A stretch of 5,188 bases of DNA from Acidobacteriota bacterium (GTDB lineage Bacteria > Acidobacteriota > Polarisedimenticolia > QHYA01). The stretch is from positions 1-5,188 of the forward strand of contig QHYA01000027.1 of assembly GCA_003223995.1 (NCBI GenBank). The letters run 5' to 3'. Position 1 is the stretch's first letter. Each line of letters starts with the position of its first letter. The notes beneath the pieces were generated by a model. That model searched no databases. It was not told where the DNA came from and worked only from the letters and a program-made list of their open reading frames with translations. Made by a program: the position numbers and the translations under genes. Positions 4,982-5,188 of the stretch are shown in pieces.

Positions 4982-5188
4982 CTATGGGGTCGACTTTGGC
5001 GGCTCGCTGCCTTCCTCGGCGGCGTGCCTCCTTGTCAGCTTCACGAGCGTCGGTCCTGCGGCGAGAAGGAAATCCCAGAGCAGGGAGAGAGGCGAAATCG
5101 ATGGTGGAGATGGCGCGGCCTGACCGTTGGCGCTCCTCCGCCGCGACAGAAAGGGCCCGAGCCCCCCGAGCAGGAAGCCGGTGGAGAC
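4982..5188 (-). CDS. C-terminal fragment of an unidentified protein (runs off right edge)
   Basis: A minus-strand frame is open from the right edge to a TAG at 4984-4982, giving 68 residues. It contains a short hydrophobic stretch, STGFLLGGLGPFL, followed by basic residues (SRRRS), a Pro/Ser linker (AAPSPPSISP), a second hydrophobic helix LSLLWDFLLAAGPTLVKL and a polar tail ending EEGSEPPKSTP. About three quarters of its third codon positions are G or C, more than in the overlapping plus-strand frame that is also open to the edge (ATG at about 4876), whose product is rich in Trp and Arg and looks like a shadow. The two helices suggest membrane contact. I do not recognise a family, and a non-coding region remains possible. 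Confidence 0.4.
   Translation of the reverse strand, partial: VSTGFLLGGLGPFLSRRRSANGQAAPSPPSISPLSLLWDFLLAAGPTLVKLTRRHAAEEGSEPPKSTP

Noticed and set aside
4876..5188. Plus-strand frame open to the right edge, as a possible partner gene of HEPN
   Set aside because: No nucleotidyltransferase motif, excess Trp and Arg, no ribosome binding site, and lower third-position GC than the opposing minus-strand frame.

Overview
The window is GC-rich and densely coded, with no RNA gene, insertion sequence or CRISPR array that I can see. It looks like the chromosome of a high-GC, probably Gram-negative bacterium. A membrane-anchored sulfatase-like protein ending in the LRSLGY type of tail, a YceI-fold lipocalin-like protein, a rhodanese and an isolated HEPN protein would suit a soil or sediment lineage such as Acidobacteriota, Myxococcota or a related uncultured phylum. 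This is a guess from gene style; no marker gene fixes the phylum.

Layout. Most genes lie on the minus strand, so in transcription order they read from right to left. At the right edge (5188-4982) is the C-terminal end of a probable minus-strand gene that I cannot identify. It faces a plus-strand HEPN-domain gene (4470-4853). A divergent intergenic region (4257-4469) separates HEPN from a minus-strand single-domain rhodanese (4256-3867). After a 92-bp gap holding a perfect 15-bp tandem duplication comes a three-gene minus-strand cluster: a five-TM sulfatase-like protein (3774-1708), a YceI-family protein (1678 to about 1119) and DNA-3-methyladenine glycosylase I, tag (1104-490). After a 184-bp gap with a near-perfect palindrome, an exported protein of unknown function starts at 305 and runs off the left edge.

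How the genes work together. The sulfatase-like gene, yceI and tag are separated by about 14-29 nt and were probably cotranscribed, but their roles (envelope polymer chemistry, lipid binding, alkylation repair) do not form an obvious pathway. The rhodanese could be cotranscribed or have its own promoter.

Points most worth attention: (1) the sulfatase-like protein has Thr in place of the formylglycine Cys/Ser and has five TM helices, an architecture closer to LtaS/EptA-type phospho-transferases than to secreted sulfatases; (2) a 12-bp stem in the HEPN leader buries its Shine-Dalgarno sequence; (3) the HEPN gene has no visible nucleotidyltransferase partner; (4) the YceI reading frame has no stop codon where the family ends and runs on antiparallel to no gene but in the wrong frame through tag, which points to a one-base loss near its 3' end. 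I found no convincing wholly new multi-gene system.
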